NCBI GenBank assembly: GCA_910585905.1
Contig: CAJUID010000006.1
Location: 1 to 64,000, forward strand
Length of the DNA stretch: 64,000 nt
From: an uncultured Lachnospiraceae bacterium
Lineage (GTDB): Bacteria > Bacillota > Clostridia > Lachnospirales > Lachnospiraceae
Direction: 5' to 3'
Positions 62,839 through 64,000 of the stretch are shown one piece after another; the stretch's first letter is position 1; each line of letters begins with the position of its first letter. A program made the position numbers and the translations under genes. Below the pieces are notes generated by a model. It was not told the DNA's origin. It ran no database searches and saw only the letters and a program-made list of their open reading frames with translations.

Positions 62839-63540
62839 TTAGGAAAAATAGCCGCTTTCCCTGAAACTGACATAACGGCCTGCCCCAATTACGATGTGGT
62901 CAAGCAACGGAATACCAATTAATTCTCCTGTCCTTACAATCCGCCTGGTTAATGCCAAATCCTCTTTGCTTGGCGACGGGTCGCCTGACGGGTGGTTGTG
63001 CAACAGAATCACCGAGACTGCTTTGTGCTTTAGCGCATAATAGAACACTTCCCTTGGCGATGCCATAGCAGAGATAAATGACCCCTTGGACAATACCACA
63101 TTATTTACCATGGCATTTCTTGCATTTAGGACCAGAAGCCAAACCTGCTCTGTTTCCAGAAACCCCATAGCCGGAATAAAGTGTGCCGCTACCCTTTCTG
63201 GCTCATCACACAAAAGCTCTCCCGGCGCCGCATGGCTTTTTAACATCCTTTTTGTGATTTCTGTCAAACACAATAACTGAATCGCCTTGACTCTCCCGAT
63301 GCCCCTAATCTCCCGAAGCTGCTCCAGGGAACTCTGGAATAAACCAGAAATACTTTTTCCCGGCAAATGCAGCAACAGCCTTTTTGCCAAATCCGTAGAA
63401 CACTCTCCTTTGCTTCCGGTCCGCAAAATTACCGCCAAAAGCTCACTATCTGACAAATACTGTGCACCATACTGCTCACATTTTTCATATGGTTGCTCTG
63501 AAACTGGCATTTCCCGCATCGTAATATTGTCTTTTTCCAT
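62839..63540 (-). CDS. radC: RadC-family JAB-domain protein
   Basis: 233 residues. A helix-hairpin-helix region (IRGIGRVKAIQLL, about 78-92) precedes a JAMM-type metalloprotease fold with the zinc motif LLHNHPSGDPSPSKED. The old DNA-repair assignment is not well supported in the literature, and the biochemical role is open. It has an AGGAGG site and lies 35 nt before mreB, an order kept in many Firmicutes. It probably is the first gene of the shape transcript. Confidence 0.92.
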   Translation of the reverse strand: MEKDNITMREMPVSEQPYEKCEQYGAQYLSDSELLAVILRTGSKGECSTDLAKRLLLHLPGKSISGLFQSSLEQLREIRGIGRVKAIQLLCLTEITKRMLKSHAAPGELLCDEPERVAAHFIPAMGFLETEQVWLLVLNARNAMVNNVVLSKGSFISAMASPREVFYYALKHKAVSVILLHNHPSGDPSPSKEDLALTRRIVRTGELIGIPLLDHIVIGAGRYVSFRESGYFS

Positions 63541-63690
63541 AGAACCTCCTTTTTAAGAAGGCTTCCCGAAAGAACTGTTCTTTATCAATTGCATAAATTG
63601 CAACGGCAATTTGCCGCAGAAAATTTAAAAACAGCTCCCAATTATGGATAAATGTTTGCGCCAGACTTCTTAAATATTGCTGATTCTTAT

Positions 63691-63741
63691 GTTATTACTT
63701 TGGCTATCTAGTCTCTAAGTGTTGGCTCCCAAAGTAATAAC
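63691..63741. other. palindromic stem-loop upstream of radC
   Basis: GTTATTACTTTGG and CCAAAGTAATAAC form a perfect 13-bp stem around a 25-nt loop. It lies about 150 bp before the radC start and could be the terminator of the gene at the window edge or part of the radC leader. Confidence 0.45.
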
Positions 63742-63763
63742 AATTCCCGATTGAGAGAAGAAA

Positions 63764-63827
63764 GGCATCATTTTCCACACTTTTCCATAATTTCACATAA
63801 TAAATATAGTATCACAAAATGATGCCC
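63764..63827. other. second stem-loop upstream of radC
   Basis: GGCATCATTTT and AAAATGATGCC pair over 11 bp with flanking near-matches, enclosing about 42 AT-rich nt. A promoter could sit within the loop, but I see no convincing -35/-10 pair. The rest of the 369-bp gap 63541-63909 is otherwise without features. Confidence 0.4.
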
Positions 63828-63909
63828 TTGTATAGATTTCAAGTCTTAAAATATCATGTATTTTTCGTGAACACTTTACAAAACAGATGGTTTCTCTACC
63901 TCTATCGAC

Positions 63910-64000
63910 TTATTGGACGAGACGGGTCACATCAACTAACCCAGCGTTCTTCATATACTGCAGTGACATTGTAATGCCATATCTGGCATGGTACCATGTA
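63910..64000 (-). CDS. possible 3' end of a gene cut by the window edge
   Basis: On the minus strand one frame is open from the edge for 29 codons and ends WYHARYGITMSLQYMKNAGL-VDVTRLVQ with a TAA stop at 63912-63910. The composition looks protein-like, and two hairpins lie downstream. The fragment is too short to assign to a family, and chance is a real alternative. Confidence 0.35.
   Translation of the reverse strand, partial: TWYHARYGITMSLQYMKNAGLVDVTRLVQ

Overview
The window looks like chromosomal DNA of a low-GC anaerobic Firmicute of the class Clostridia, most likely a gut Lachnospiraceae. The basis is the gene order radC-mreBCD-pbp2-minCDE-rodA-mgsA-dacF, the flavin reductase/rubredoxin fusion, the GGGtGRT/NifU-like pair, the HydE maturase and strong AGGAGG ribosome binding sites. 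Nearly all genes lie on the minus strand; the exceptions are a nim-like gene (128), a TtcA-like gene (14665), an ISAs1 transposase (32833) and a small DUF378 gene (52462). No rRNA, tRNA or CRISPR array was seen.

Layout. 1-4.6 kb: a nim-like flavoprotein and a MacA/MacB-type efflux set. 4.6-9.8 kb: sugar use, with a DeoR regulator plus GH27 alpha-galactosidase operon and a fructose-type PTS (EIIABC then HPr). 9.8-17.4 kb: wall enzymes (M15 peptidase, amidase), threonine synthase, TtcA-like enzyme, a YneA-like LysM protein under a probable LexA box, a YvyF-like zinc-ribbon protein and the rubredoxin fusion. 17.9-29.3 kb: the GGGtGRT/Fe-S scaffold pair, a hexapeptide-repeat protein, topoisomerase III, HydE, a LUD protein, glyA and purD-purN-purM. 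29.4-34.4 kb: an accessory zone with dispersed repeats, a decayed IS1182-type element, secreted proteins (one a papain/C39-like protease) and an intact ISAs1-family insertion with a 9-bp target duplication. 34.4-40.6 kb: ABC transporter, two-component system and S66 peptidase genes resembling an antimicrobial-peptide response module, then a MATE pump and a WapI-like protein. 40.8-51.8 kb: a 5'-truncated, multidomain GH2 glycosidase fused at its break to a two-ATPase, four-permease ABC cluster with a lipoprotein and a small exported protein upstream. 52.4-64 kb: DUF378 gene with a structured leader, then the conserved cell-shape and division block.

The last block forms one logical unit: MreBCD, PBP2 and RodA build the lateral wall, MinCDE places the septum and DacF trims peptides. 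The purine genes, glyA and HydE share orientation and short gaps, which suggests linked one-carbon and purine expression.

The most interesting non-gene signals are: a hairpin whose loop pairs with the region just before the DUF378 ribosome binding site; a palindromic operator over the -10 box of the Fe-S/GGGtGRT operon; a 94-nt structured element with two identical hairpin loops; an HPr with Lys at position 46; and a modular family of intergenic repeats sharing one edge motif. No clearly new defence or mobile system is proven here. The ABC cluster with its exported protein, and the GGGtGRT pair, are the best candidates for undescribed function.
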